From Globodera rostochiensis (lineage: Eukaryota > Nematoda > Chromadorea > Rhabditida > Heteroderidae), in assembly GCA_018350325.1 (NCBI GenBank), contig JAEVLN010000007.1:2781856-2845855 (forward strand): a DNA stretch of 64,000 bases. The letters are read 5' to 3'. A model generated the notes under the pieces. The model searched no databases and had not been told where the DNA came from. It was given only the letters and a program-made list of their open reading frames with translations. The position numbers and the translations under genes were made by a program. Positions 21,795 to 32,729 of the stretch are shown here, one piece after another (position 1 is the stretch's first letter; each line of letters starts with the position of its first letter).

Positions 21795-22640
21795 TTCCGG
21801 TCCGAAGGTCGAAAAGAACAAAAACAGTCCGAAGGTCGAAAAGAACTAAAACAGTCCGAAGGTCGAATAGAACAATAATAGTCCGAAGGTCGAAATTCTG
21901 AAGGTCGAAAACTCCGAAGGTCGAATAGAAAATAAAAAACACATTTTTACCAATAAAGTACGAATTTTTTGCATATAGGTAAAAGTTAAGATAACGTTAC
22001 GATTTTCTATAAATGTCAATGGCTACCGAACCGAATCCAGAACGGTCCGAATCCAGACCCATTGTAAATTGGTTGGAATACAGAAACAATCAAATTTTTG
22101 GGCTTTTCGGGGGCGTAGAATCTGAATCTAACCTCCTTTTCAGTCAATTCCTAATGCCGGGCCCTGGTCATTTTCCGAAATCTCAAAATTTTCCAAAAAT
22201 TTTGATCTTAAGATTGTTCAAGAAACACCAAATTACAAAAAGGTAAATATTGATCGAATATTGCTTTTTCACATGAAGCCAAAAATCATCAAAAAACTTA
22301 CGGTAATCGCGTCTCGAGTTCCGAGTTCATGCGGAATGACAATTTCAGAAGCATTTTGTTAGGTTAATTGACGCCCGAAAGTTCGGACCGATAAAATGCG
22401 TAAAATATACGCTCTTCTATTAATTCGACCTTCATATTGAATTTATTTTTTTCGACCTTCGGCTTAAATTTGTTCTATTCGACCTTCGGACAGTTTTTGT
22501 TCTTTTCGACCTTCGGAATTTCGACCTTCGGACTATTATTGTTCTATTCGGCCTTCGGACTGTTTTTGTTCTTTTCGACCTTCGGACTTTTCGGCCTTGG
22601 GATTTTCGACCTTCGGAGTTTTCGACCTTCGGACCGGTAG
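21795..22640. repeat. Inverted arrays of a CCGAAGGTCGAA repeat
   Basis: 21795-21935 holds units of GTCCGAAGGTCGAAAAGAAC. 22425-22640 holds the same units inverted (GTTCTTTTCGACCTTCGGAC). The pair brackets about 480 bp of AT-rich sequence including a dispersed foldback-family block at 22020-22190. The 58-bp repeat borders both arrays, so the whole may be one rearranged element. Confidence 0.75.
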
Positions 22641-22869
22641 CCCATTTCGCCCGGTAGTGAAAAAACGGACGTTTCACCCATAAATTCGCCCAAATTTAGC
22701 AAAAGCTTGTAAAGTATTTTAAATGGATGGATAAATTTGAAATTTAGCTCAAGTTGAATATTTGGCTAACTCCACTCAAAAATTCATTAAGTTATCAAAA
22801 CAAACTCAAAAAAACACAATGCCAACCCATTTTGGCCAACTTTTAGTGGTTCATAACTAGGGCTCGGAA

Positions 22870-24575
22870 ACTCATGGAAATCCATATTTTTTTTGCGAAC
22901 TGGGGATGCCCGCACGAAAACTTTTGTCCATTTTTGGGGATATATGTCCATATTTTGTGGCCATATTTCACGATTTTATATCCATATTTTTCCGAGCCCT
23001 ATTCATAACTTTCTTCAATAGATACTCCCGGCGCAAACTTTTTGCGGATTTGCGCGCGATTTTTCAGAAATTTTTGGGGGAAAAGGGAGGGGGGTCGAGC
23101 AGTGCGGATAGGCGCCGCCGGGAAAATTTTTGATGATCAGTTTGTTAAGAGATTTGCAACCAGAATTGGAAGGAATATGATGCTTTTTTGCATTAAAAAA
23201 CCCCCGAACTTTCAATAAACTCATTTTGAAAATTTAGCCCATTGACCTTCCAAAAACCCACAAAATGGGGCTCAAACCTCAGATTTGGGAGCCCTGGTTA
23301 AGAGATTTGCAACTTAAATTTTAAAAATAGTCATTTTTTGAAACTTTCTATTAATAAAAAAGGTCCGGGTAAATCTTTTTTTTGAAGATTTAACAATTTT
23401 TGATAAGAGAAAAAAGCTTTTTGTTGTCAATTTTCCCAGAAACCACAAAAATCTGCAAATCCGCATTTAAACTAAAAAAATCCTCATTGGCCTTTCCAAA
23501 AACCACATAATGAGGAAAAATCCGCAGATATCCGAACCCTGGATTTAAATTGGTTGAAAGCCATTAAAATTTAGTTCTTGATTTTTTTAGATAATCGAAG
23601 TGTCATTGAATTTCTCAAACTCATTCGTCCGCTTTTCGACTCCAAAGGAACCCATCTTTACATTGAAACATCCGTCAACCAAAACCGCAGTTGGGAAATC
23701 ATTTGGCCGAAGATTTCCCGTTTATTTAACTGAATACAAAAGAAGAAGCACTGCGCAGTTGTCCTAGTGAATTCAGCCGCATTCACGAGCTCATTGTGAA
23801 TATATTTTGTACTCTGTTTGATGTTTTATAACCCAGACATTGGTCTCTTGTAATGAGTCAATAAGACGAAAGTATGCATCGATTTTAGGAAGCCCAACAA
23901 CCGCATCAGCGTTCTCAATACGAAGCAATCAAAGAACAGCTGTACGGCTGTCTGTGCAGACTCCGAATACAGGAATTCCCTTATGATTGGGAGGAAGGAG
24001 CCACGCGTTGGGCACAGCTCCCAAGCAGCAGCGAGAAATGAAACAATGAAGCTGAAGATAAAAGATACAATTTCAAGGAATGCCTCTGTTTGGTTCTGCT
24101 TTAAAAATAGCTCAGGAACATAAGAATTGTATCGGCACTAATTATATAATACGAGCGTATATTTTCTCTAATAATCGCAAAGAAGCACAGATAAAATATA
24201 CATACGTTATTCTTTTAAAATGTATTATCATTCTCAATATTTTGCCCGATGATCCTGTGTTTTCTTAAAGCACAGGGGAGGGTTGCCTTGCGAAAAAGAG
24301 ACGACCTTCACGCGGTGCGAGGCGTTAGTACCTATCAGCGCAACGACGCTGAATAGGGAAGCCAACACCACAAAAAATGAAAAATTTAGCAGAAATTTTT
24401 TGTTAACATTTTTTTTGCATTCTAATTACCTATAAACAGACTATGCAATGCAAACGGTGCAGCCGTCCTGTGCGGAAATCCCTCGCACAACAAATGAATC
24501 AATAGGTGTTTACGAATACTGTGTGCACTTCCTCGCACAACAAATGAAAAAAAGGACAAAAAAGTGAAAATCAAA
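22870..24575. repeat. Right arm of the large inverted repeat
   Basis: Inverse counterpart of 14640-16060 with extra sequence at 23210-23400. It carries the plus-strand F-box-family exon fragment at 23591-23730. Confidence 0.8.
23591..23730 (+). pseudogene. F-box-linked family exon fragment
   Basis: After TTTTTTTAG, the exon reads [19 protein letters not shown], then [19 protein letters not shown], then a stop in CCCGTTTATTTAACTGA. The neighbouring exons of the family are absent. Twin of the minus-strand fragment at 15440. Confidence 0.7.
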
Positions 24576-24576
24576 T

Positions 24577-26092
24577 TTGGTTTTCATATTTGTCTTTTAA
24601 TTCCGGAAATAGGAAACCAGTTTGGTTTTCATATTTGGCTTTTAATTCCGGAAATAGGAAACCGGTTTGTTTTCCTATTTGTCATTTAATTCCGGAAATA
24701 GGAAACCGTTTTGGTTTTGGTTTTTGTATTTGTCATTTAATTCCGGAAATAGGAAACCGTTTTGTTTTGGTTTTTGTATTTGTCATTTAATTCCGGAAAT
24801 AGGAAACCGGTTGGTGGTTTTTGTATTTGTCATTTAATTCCGGAAATAGGAAACCGGTTTGGTTTTCCTATTTGTCATTTAATTCCGGAAATAGGAAACC
24901 GTTTTGGTTTTTGTATTTGTCATTTAATTCCGGAAATAGAAACCGGTTTGGTTTTTGTATTTGTCATTTAATTCCGGAAATAGGAAACCGGTTTGGTTTT
25001 TGTATTTGTCATTTAATTCCGGAAATAGGAAACCGGTTGGTGGTTTTTGTATTTGTCATTTAATTCCGGAAATAGGAAACCGGTTTGGTTTTCCTATTTG
25101 TCATTTAATTCCGGAAATAGGAAACCGTTTTGGTTTTTGTATTTGTCATAATTCCGGAAATAGGAGAAACCGGTTTGTTTCATATTAGTCTTTTGATTCC
25201 GGAAATAGGAAACCGGTTTGGTTTTTGTATTTGTCATTTAATTCCGGAAATAGGAAACCGGTTGGTGGTTTTTGTATTTGTCATTTAATTCCGGAAATAG
25301 GAAACCGGTTTGGTTTTCGTATTTGTTTTTTAATTCCGGAAATAGGAAACCAGTTTGGTTTTCATATTTGGCTTTTAATTCCGGAAATAGGAAACCGGTT
25401 TGGTTTTCCTATTTGTCATTTAATTCCGGAAATAGGAAACCGTTTTGGTTTTGGTTTTTGTATTTGTCATTTAATTCCGGGAATAGGAAACCGTTTTGTT
25501 TTGGTTTTTGTATTTGTCATTTAATTCCGGAAATAGGAAACCGGTTGGTGGTTTTTGTATTTGTCATTTAATTCCGGAAATAGGAAACCGGTTTGGTTTT
25601 TGTATTTGTCATTTAATTCCGGAAATAGGAAACCGGTTTGGTTTTTGTATTTGTCATTTAATTCCGGAAATAGGAAACCGGTTGGTGGTTTTTGTATTTG
25701 TCATTTAATTCCGGAAATAGGAAACCGGTTTGGTTTTCCTATTTGTCATTTAATTCCGGAAATAGGAAACCGTTTTGGTTTTTGTATTTGTCATTTAATT
25801 CCGGAAATAGAAACCGGTTTGGTTTTTGTATTTGTCATTTAATTCCGGAAATAGGAAACCGGTTTGGTTTTTGTATTTGTCATTTAATTCCGGAAATAGG
25901 AAACCGGTTGGTGGTTTTTGTATTTGTCATTTAATTCCGGAAATAGGAAACCGGTTTGGTTTTCCTATTTGCCATTTAATTCCGGAAATAGGAAACCGGT
26001 TTGGTTCTTGTATTTGTCATTTAATTCCGGAAATAGGAACCCGTTTTGGTTTTGGTTTTTGTATTTGTCATTTAATTCCGGAAATAGGAAAC
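24577..26092. repeat. 46-bp minisatellite, about 33 units, with higher-order duplication
   Basis: The core is TTTAATTCCGGAAATAGGAA then ACCGGTTTGG and a variable T/G linker ending TATTTGTCA. Unit length varies from about 41 to 54 bp. Rare variants recur in the same order in two blocks (24690-25100 and 25430-25990), which shows a block duplication. All three plus frames stay open because the unit has few stops; no protein is inferred. Confidence 0.95.
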
Positions 26093-26561
26093 ACAACGGG
26101 CATATTCAAATATAATTAAGCCAATTTACGTTGAAGGAATGTGCTGGTGGCTCTTTTCCGTTTTGGGTCACAAATTCGAATTTAAGTTGAATCTCTTAAA
26201 AAATTGGCGCCTATCGGTACGACGACCCCAGCTGATTCTTAATTAGGCTCTTCCTTCACTTTATTAATTATTGAAGCTCCTTTATAAAGAGTTCAGTCTA
26301 AAAAAACATGACATTTCCGTTGGTTAGCCAATCTGAAAACAATGGTTTTCACTTTTTCTGCTGTTTTCTCTCCACAAATATTTGCAAATATCGATCGACC
26401 GTTCACATTTATTTGCTGTTTCGACAAATAAACGTTTCGCTCCGGCAAAGAAAATCCCAACTTTCATTTATAGTAAATATATGTAAATTCATTGAAAACG
26501 CGGTTAAATATTCATTTGTTAAACTTTTGTCATTGAAACTGAATTTTGTATTAAATAAACA

Positions 26562-26720
26562 TGTTAATTTCGCCCGAATCAACAACCAATGGAGGGGACA
26601 TAACAGCCGATCAGGGTAAGGAAAGTGTGGCTTTATTAGAAAGTGTGGAATTGTTGGAGAGTGAGGAATTATTTTTTAAACTGTTTGCCGATATGTTCAT
26701 CAATTACGAAATTTTTCTTT
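26562..26720 (+). other. Possible first exon, unassigned
   Basis: An ATG at 26562 gives LISPESTTNGGDITADQ then a possible donor GGTAAGG at 26613-26619. The following frame is acidic (SVELLESEELFFKLFADMF). A last-exon remnant of the F-box-linked family is 0.9 kb downstream, so it could be the 5' end of that dead gene. Weak evidence. Confidence 0.25.
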
Positions 26721-26741
26721 TTTTTCCACCCAATTTCCATA

Positions 26742-26846
26742 CTTCTGTGCAGGGATGGGAGCCGACGACCTCAAAAAATTTCGGAAATCGGAATTCCGAC
26801 CCCAAAAAAGTCGGAAATCGGAATTCCGACCATCCCTGCTTCTGTG
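26742..26846. mobile_element. 89-bp hAT-type MITE with 8-bp duplication
   Basis: The element spans 26750-26838, starts CAGGGATGG and ends CCATCCCTG, and is flanked by CTTCTGTG at 26742-26749 and 26839-26846. Its interior holds GGAAATCGGAATTCCGAC repeats. A truncated relative is at 51230-51300. Confidence 0.85.
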
Positions 26847-27176
26847 GTCCGAAAATTTTTTGAAAAAAAACCTTTTGTTTTATCAAAATTGTAGTTTTTG
26901 GACCAATTTTCTTAATAAATACCATTAAAAACATAAAAAATTTGACCCTTAAATTGATTTTGGAGAAAATTTTCTTCTGGAAAAAATAAACCCAAAAATG
27001 CACCACTAAAATCCAACTTTTTTCGAAAAATTCCTTAAGAAAAATGCAAGTAACTCCAAAAATGCACTCCTAATGCGCCGTAGGGGTAAACGCGACATGT
27101 GCGCCGCGAATTGAAAAAGCATAGGTGGGACCCTATTTTTTTTTAAGATTCACTTATTTTCATCAAAAATTCCAAT

Positions 27177-27240
27177 CTTAGGCCTAAGCCTAAGCCTAAC
27201 AAACCCCAACCTAGGGTGGCTTCGGCCTAAGCCTAACAAA
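27177..27240. repeat. Short (GCCTAA)n run
   Basis: TTAGGCCTAAGCCTAAGCCT starts near 27178 and a second GGCCTAAGCCTAAC lies at 27224. These match the nematode telomere hexamer TTAGGC but only three units long. Probably chance or a tiny interstitial relic. Confidence 0.4.
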
Positions 27241-27375
27241 CCACAAAATTATATTTTAAAAGCGTCTGGAAAAAGAAATTAATCTTTTGCCCGCAAGAAA
27301 TGCAATAAAAATTCAAAATGTCCAAAATAAGCCCTAAAGATTTAATTTTTCTTGACTAATAATAAAAATCAAATT
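27240..27375 (-). pseudogene. BTB-gene 5' leader remnant
   Basis: On minus this reads like the upstream region and leader of the BTB-SPRY genes: TTAGTCAAGAAAAATTAAAT, then CCAGACGC, then TTTTAAAATATAATTTTGTG. It stops just before the ATG position; no BTB coding follows. Confidence 0.5.
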
Positions 27376-27535
27376 TTTTCCGCCAAGAAAAAGAGCATAG
27401 CCTCCCGGTTTCTGCCAGACGTGCCAGGATGTTTGGACATTTAGGCAACTTTTAAAACTCATGTCGTAAACGTCCGATCTGTAGCCCTCCCAGAATCCAT
27501 CTACGCCCATTTCGCTCTTTTATATTTATATTTTC

Positions 27536-27573
27536 AGACTCCTCGACGCAAACGAAAGCCCAGAAAATGAATG
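27536..27573 (+). pseudogene. F-box-linked family last-exon remnant
   Basis: After TTTTCAG, the frame LLDANESPENE then TGA matches the usual end of this family. The trailing sequence to about 27660 is like 34660-34760. Nothing else of the gene remains nearby. Confidence 0.5.
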
Positions 27574-27574
27574 A

Positions 27575-28730
27575 ATGGAGGACGACGGACTTTGGAGGGA
27601 ATATTCAGACTGAGAACATTGACTAAGCATTGAAAATGTTGTTTTTTTCTTTTCAATATCAATCTTGTTTTGTTGTCCCTAAGCTTTGACAAAATCATTC
27701 AAAAGGAGGGACCTGCCGTTTATTGTAATTTTGAGCTTTTCGAGATTTGAGGCCAAAATTGATTTTGGGAATTTAGGAAATAAATGGTTGGGGGTGTGAA
27801 TTGGCCGGTACCAAAAAAAAAGAGGAAAAAATTCGGGTGTCACCAACAAGCGGCACAAGAGAAAAAAACACGCGTTTTTTGAGAAACTTGGGTCCCATCC
27901 AGGTCTGCACGAAAATAATTTTCATTTTAAAGGTCAAATAGGTTTGTTTAAAAACGAGTCTAAATTTAGAGAATTTATATTTCACTTCATTTTTTGAAAT
28001 ACGGGAGGGAAGTGGCCTCCCCTTTTCCGGAATCGCAACCCAAAAATCCGGAAACCAACCTGGTTTTCCCTTTTCCGGAATCAAAAATAATTGAAAAATT
28101 CGAAAACAAAATGAATTGATAAAATGTTTTGATCGGGAACTCGATTTAGCAGTTCCATACAACGATTGCCCACGATTTCTTAAAATTAAGTTTAATTATA
28201 AAACAAAAAAACTTCTTTAATTCTAGTCCAAAATTTCAAAAAATATATTTTATCAAGCTTAAAGCGAGAGATTGAGAAAAATTGGGACATTGAAAATGAC
28301 GAGCGAAAAAAGTAAATGAACACGAAGCTTCAATTTGACTTGGTTTTGGAATTTTATTCAAAAAATTAGGTAACTTAAAAGCGCCGGTTCGAGGGTTTTC
28401 GTAACCGGTTTCGTAACCGTTTAACGGGTACAGTGCAACTAACCCTAGCTAAAAGGACAAAAAAATTCAATCATTCCGTCGATTATTTGCACATTCAAAA
28501 AATTTCATTGGATATGTAAACAAATGACAGGAAGTTTATAAAATGGTAAAATTTGTCTGACGATTGTGAAACAGGCAAAATCGTTAAATAAAGTCTGTGC
28601 AAAACTTAAAATGTTCGGTTGAAATAAAAATTTTGACGGAAATTAAAATCGTTTGTTCGTTCAGCCGACGGAACGTTAACTTCGAGGCCGCCAAATGATG
28701 GCTTAACTTTGGCCTTTTGTGAAGCTGATT
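27575..28730. other. Intergenic
   Basis: AT-rich sequence with short TTTTCCGGAATC repeats at 28020-28085. The open frame on minus at 27773-28162 has no family resemblance and crosses these repeats. No gene is supported. Confidence 0.4.
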
Positions 28731-28733
28731 TGC

Positions 28734-28741
28734 CTATAAAT
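28734..28741 (+). promoter_or_regulatory. TATA box of the Cys-rich gene
   Basis: TATAAATA lies about 55 bases before the start codon at 28795. Confidence 0.45.
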
Positions 28742-28794
28742 AAGCCGTGGCGAATGAATGCCGACATTAAATTCGCTTCGCAGATTCTCTTAAT

Positions 28795-29605
28795 ATGGGC
28801 CTAATCCGAATCAAATCACGCTTAATTACTTCACTAATCTTTGTAATCGCATTTCCCGTGGCAATTTGTCAAGAACCCTCCCCGAATGGCACAACAACGC
28901 CCGCTTCTCTCATAAAAATGGATTGGTTTTGTGGGAGTGACCGCTTCAATATGGCAAATAGAATTTAAATTTTGGCCAAATTTTGTCAATTTAAGTTTAT
29001 GTCGGAGAATGCGGTAACAAGAGATTGTCCGACCAGAAAAAGTAATTATTTTTAGTCATTTTTTTAATTTGTATAAACTCAAAATTCAGACGGATTTAAC
29101 AATTGTTGTGTGGCGCATGACCTGTGAACTTTGACGTGACGCCTCTCACATTTTAATTTTGCTTATTTCAGATGTTATTCGGCACAAGCCGGTCAAATCA
29201 ATTGTGATGATAAATTTTGCAATTGCTTAGCGGTGACTTTTTCTTTTTTAATTTAATTTTAAAAATGTTTAAAAACAAATATTTTGTAGGAAGCGGCCAA
29301 CGGAACCAGAGTTTGCGCGGCCTATGAGGCCAAAGCGTTTTGTTTGCTTGTCCGTCAATTTGGCGACGGCCCTTACAGAGCGTCGGCTCCGTCTATTTTA
29401 AATATAAAGTTAAATAAAAATTGAAATTCAAATTTAAATTCGGCGGCTTTTCAGTTGCACGTGGAGTCGTTGCGGCTTTTGGTTTAACACCGCCAAACAA
29501 TTGGGCTGCGACTGCGATGGCACTGAGACCAGAGGCTGCGGTCCGTTAGGCATTGGCCGCAGCTACCAGTGCTGTCCCACGTGTCTCATCAATGGGAACA
29601 AATAA
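28795..29605 (+). CDS. Predicted Cys-rich secreted protein, five exons, about 170 aa
   Basis: Exons are 28795-28930 or 28936, 28996-29041, 29172-29232, 29290-29408 and 29455-29605. All junctions are phase-consistent (1, 2, 0, 2) and give 170 or 172 aa, depending on which of two in-phase donors ends exon 1. Residues 8-26 (SRLITSLIFVIAFPVAICQ) form a clear signal peptide with a likely cut before Gln. A Thr/Pro linker follows (EPSPNGTTTPAS). The mature part has about 15 cysteines: ECGNK, KKCYSAQAG, NCDDKFCNCLA, RVCAAYEAKAFCLL, then CTWSRCGFW, LGCDCDG and YQCCPTC. No family is recognised. The pattern suggests a disulfide-rich extracellular protein. Each intron is short and AT-rich. An effector role is only inferred from organism and context. 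Confidence 0.75.
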
Positions 29606-29998
29606 ATGCGATGGCATTAAATTCGATGTCAATTTATTCCGTTTGAATTCTCTGCTATTTTTCCCCCAACTATTCCATTTTTACCCGGCTCTTATCCCCG
29701 AAACTAGCTGAGAATAATAGTTTAGCGAAATATTAATATATAGTCAGCAAATGCCGTCAAGGCAATTAAAAGGTTTATTATGCGCATTCATTTGCTAAGT
29801 TTAATATTTTTAGTTTATTCAATTTGGTTTGTGTGTTTTTTTTAAATTAAAATTGTGTTAAAAATGTGAATGAAACTGATGAGATGGAAAGTGATTTCAA
29901 TCAGAATTGTGTGGCCCCCCTTCCATTTTGGAATGGACAAAAAACGGGAAAATTGTCATCATATCCTGCCAAAAGTACCGGCACCGGACACATGGGAC

Positions 29999-30072
29999 GC
30001 CCCGGTAGCTCAGTGGAAGAGCTGCCCACGGATTGGGTGGAGGACGTGGGTTCGTGTCCCATCCGTCCGCAA
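29999..30072 (+). repeat. tRNA-like / SINE head
   Basis: GCCCCGGTAGCTCAGTGGAA at 29999 gives a D arm GCTC/GAGC and A box. GTGGGTTCGTGTCCCAT at 30046 gives a T arm and B box. The anticodon loop lacks U33 and the acceptor ends do not pair, so it is a pol III-type relic or SINE head rather than a working tRNA. Confidence 0.5.
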
Positions 30073-30309
30073 ATGTCCGTCCGCATGTGTGTATCAACAA
30101 ATTACTAATCAGTGGCCGAATTAGCCGGGTATAAAGACTAAATCTGAAAATTGAGAACAATTTTCCATGTCCAATTACATTTACTTATTAATCAATTTCA
30201 TAAAATTGATATTGGAAAGATTTAATGCCCTTAAATCGAATGCACAACTTTCAGATGAGAATCTTTTGAATGCTAATGAATCAGGGTTAATAATGTATGT
30301 TGAAATCTT

Positions 30310-30405
30310 ACTTTTGGATCCAGGTTCATACAACGAAAGACATGGAAACAAATTGGCGGCAAAAGCGACAAACAATCCGGCAGTTTTCTTGGTACCATTT
30401 GGAAG
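30310..30405 (-). pseudogene. SPRY last-exon remnant
   Basis: On minus, the frame reads NGTKKTAGLFVAF, then AANLFPCLSLYEPGSKSK, which matches the start of the last SPRY exon. It is followed by unrelated sequence. A similar relic is at 50770-50850. Confidence 0.6.
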
Positions 30406-30564
30406 CACTTTATTTGTAATGGTTATATTAGAAAACAATTCGAGCTAAAGAAAGTTATGATTCGGCGCGCCAAGTTGGCACGAAACGATTTCACATCTCA
30501 TCTTTTAAGTTAAAGCTTCTCATAAAGAGTTTTTGAAAAATGTTAATTTATTTGATTTTCTTAA

Positions 30565-31190
30565 TTAACAAAATGTCTTAAACTTGTCGACGCCCAAGTT
30601 GACCCTTACCCGAGCCAAATTTACGCCCCAAAACGACACGGCACCAAACTGTCCGGTTTTTATGACGGAACTCCGTGGCCAAGAAGACGGGACATGAATA
30701 AATTTGATTAATTCTGGGCTTTGTTTTCGACAGGCATTAGAAAATTCGTAAAAAAGTGCCACGAAAAATAGAAATTTAGAGGATGCCCAAAAGTTCCACG
30801 TCACCTCACCCGCTTAAAGCAGCCCCTGTCATAAGCAAAGTTCAATTCAGATTTATCGACCAATATCTCTGCTTCTTTGGCCATTTACTCTGCCTAGGGG
30901 CGCTTTTTCCATACAATACATTAGCCGTAATGCTTTAACCCCCCCCCCCCAAAATTGGCATAAACAGGGGCCCCAAATGCCCACCAATTCTGGCATATTC
31001 TTTGTTGGAGTAAAGCAATGTATATGTAAAAATGCCAACGCATTCTCTCGCGTCCCCTCCACTCTCTTCGTTGACAATGCTATTTTGAAACAAAGCCACT
31101 TCTACGCCTGCGATTAAAGGCGTATAAAAGCGTTGGGAAATGCAGCAAATAGCCATCATTCAAAACGATTTTCATTTTTATTGCCTCAAA
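30565..31190 (+). repeat. Upstream segment of the secreted-peptide cassette, direct copy of 62240-62733
   Basis: From about 30720 the sequence matches 62245 onward (TTTTCGACAGRCATTAGAAA, then GAGGATGCCCAAAAGTTCCA) and continues through a C-run, a TATAAAAG box at 31123 and the gene itself. 30570-30720 is also seen inverted at 50530-50720. Small open frames on minus here are not supported as genes. Confidence 0.65.
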
Positions 31191-31506
31191 ATGCCCCCCT
31201 TTCTCTTCTTGGCCGCAATTTGCTTGCTTGTGGCCGCTTCCATTCTGCTGGAGACGGGTCAGAAAAAATTCTTTTCAAAATTAAAAAATTGGCGCGCAAT
31301 ACAATATTTCAAAACTTTTTGGTGTGTGGTGACTAACAAAAATTTATGTAAATATCGAAAGATTTAACTTATAACTTACTCACGTAGAGAATTCAGATGC
31401 AGTGGGACCATCCAGTTCTGGCAATGCTGAACCAAACGCAGGTAAAACTGCAAAATAATTGTCTATTTATTTTTAAATTAATTTAGGCTTAGGAACATCA
31501 TTTTAA
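31191..31506 (+). CDS. Small secreted peptide gene, three exons, 46 aa
   Basis: Exons 31191-31257, 31388-31441 and 31487-31506 join in phase 1 at both introns. Residues 1-20 are a strong signal peptide (MPPFLFLAAICLLVAASILL). The mature part is about 25 residues, Ser/Asn/Gly-rich (ENSDAVGPSSSGNAEPNA), ending LGTSF. A TATAAAAG box lies 60 bases upstream of the ATG. The paralogue at 62734 keeps the same first two exons but its third exon runs in frame into a BTB domain. So this copy may be a shortened descendant of a secreted BTB gene, or the peptide may be the ancestral form. Function unknown. Confidence 0.6.
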
Positions 31507-32040
31507 GCTCTCCAAAAGTTAACATTTTAGATTTTTCGAAAAATTAGTTGAATTTGGGTCTGGGGTTCGGAATTGGCCGAAATGGAGGTCGTATTCGGGT
31601 TGTACGCCCCCGAAAACCCATAAGAAAAATTTTTTATCGACATTAAAATATTTTTTTCCACATTTCGTGGCTTCGACATTATGTGGGGGGGGGGGGCAGC
31701 GGGATCCTTCATAGATTTTCGTGCTTTTTTGGTGCAATTTTTCTTGCCTAAAAGTAGCAGCCCTACTGATTGATCAGATTCAACCCGGACTTTTTGGCGA
31801 AAAAGCCAAACTAAGTCAGAATCGCGCAATTATTGCTTCGGCGGTTTCCGGGGGTTTCAGGGTCGCTGATCAAGATTCTGACAATTATTTCACCCATTCC
31901 AAACCTCGAACACGATTCGTACCAAAACTCAAAATTATTTTCCAAAAAATTCACATTCATTGCCCAAATGATTCAAATGCATGAAATGGAAAAGACTAGC
32001 AGAGATTTATTTATCATATAAAAATAAATTCAAACAATCA
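31507..32040. other. Dispersed repeats
   Basis: 31530-31640 is a foldback-family block (GGTCTGGGGTTCGGAATTGG). A G-run lies at 31684-31697. 31850-31990 is a second block of the family. No gene is supported. Confidence 0.5.
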
Positions 32041-32640
32041 ATGGGTAAATGTAACGGATATAACCCGTATTCGATGAGCAGAAAGCCGAGCTCATCGGAA
32101 GGTAAAAATGCTGCGAAAAAAGGGAAAAGGGCCTAATCTATACTTTTGAATTAATTTCCCTAATTAATTAAAGGTTTTCACGGGATGCCGTATTTCCCAA
32201 ATCAATCGCAATCGACGTGAAGAACCGGCGCATCCAACTTTTTCAGCCCCACACCACAATCATCCAACTTTACATCGGGCAACACAGGCTCATCGTCGCA
32301 TTACGGTGGCGTAATGCCATATCAGCAAGTCCCCCCAATGCACGACACATTTATGCCATCCCAAGCTGGAACGCATTCTTGGGATTGGAGCGGGGATAAT
32401 TTGCAAAACAATGAGGGAAGTCTTCAGTCTATGGTCAACCCGAAAAATCCGAGATCGTCGCATTACGGTAGCACGATGCCGTTTCAACAAACTCGAAAAT
32501 ACCGTCAAAATGTGAAAGAGTGTTCGATGGAAAACAGACGTGGGCCCAGGCACCTTTTATTAAGTTTGAAATTAAAACTCAAAATGTTTGCTCAATTTTC
32601 AAAATGCCAAAATTTGATCGGTAGTTTTAGTTTCGATTAA
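32041..32640 (+). pseudogene. Ser/Gln/Pro-rich gene, second broken copy
   Basis: Exon 1 (32041-32101) starts MGKCNGYNPYSMSRKPSSSE. Exon 2 starts at 32174 in phase (FHGMPYFPNQSQST) but hits TGA at 32218 where the copy at 10940 has an Arg codon. Beyond it the frame is open: SNFFSPTPQSSNF, GNTGSSSHYGGVMPYQQVPP, SWDWSGDNLQNNEGSLQSM and then a run with a further shift near 32500. The composition suggests a flexible low-complexity region. Family unknown. The two copies are damaged at different places, so an intact parent should exist elsewhere. Confidence 0.5.
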
Positions 32641-32729
32641 ATCGTTCTTCTTTCGATCTTAACCATTTAAGGCGAGCTTTAGGATTTCTTATTTGAGGAT
32701 TAAATTGGTTTTTTATGTTTCTGTTATTT

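Noticed and set aside
24590..26119. Many plus-strand frames of 65-103 codons
   Set aside because: Translation of the 46-bp minisatellite in each frame; the unit just lacks stops.
27177..27202. Telomere array
   Set aside because: Only about three TTAGGC-type units inside repeats; could be chance.
27773..28162. 129-codon frame on minus
   Set aside because: Crosses short TTTTCCGGAATC repeats, with no family resemblance and no splice context.
29999..30072. A functional tRNA gene
   Set aside because: No U before the anticodon and no acceptor pairing; annotated as SINE-type relic.
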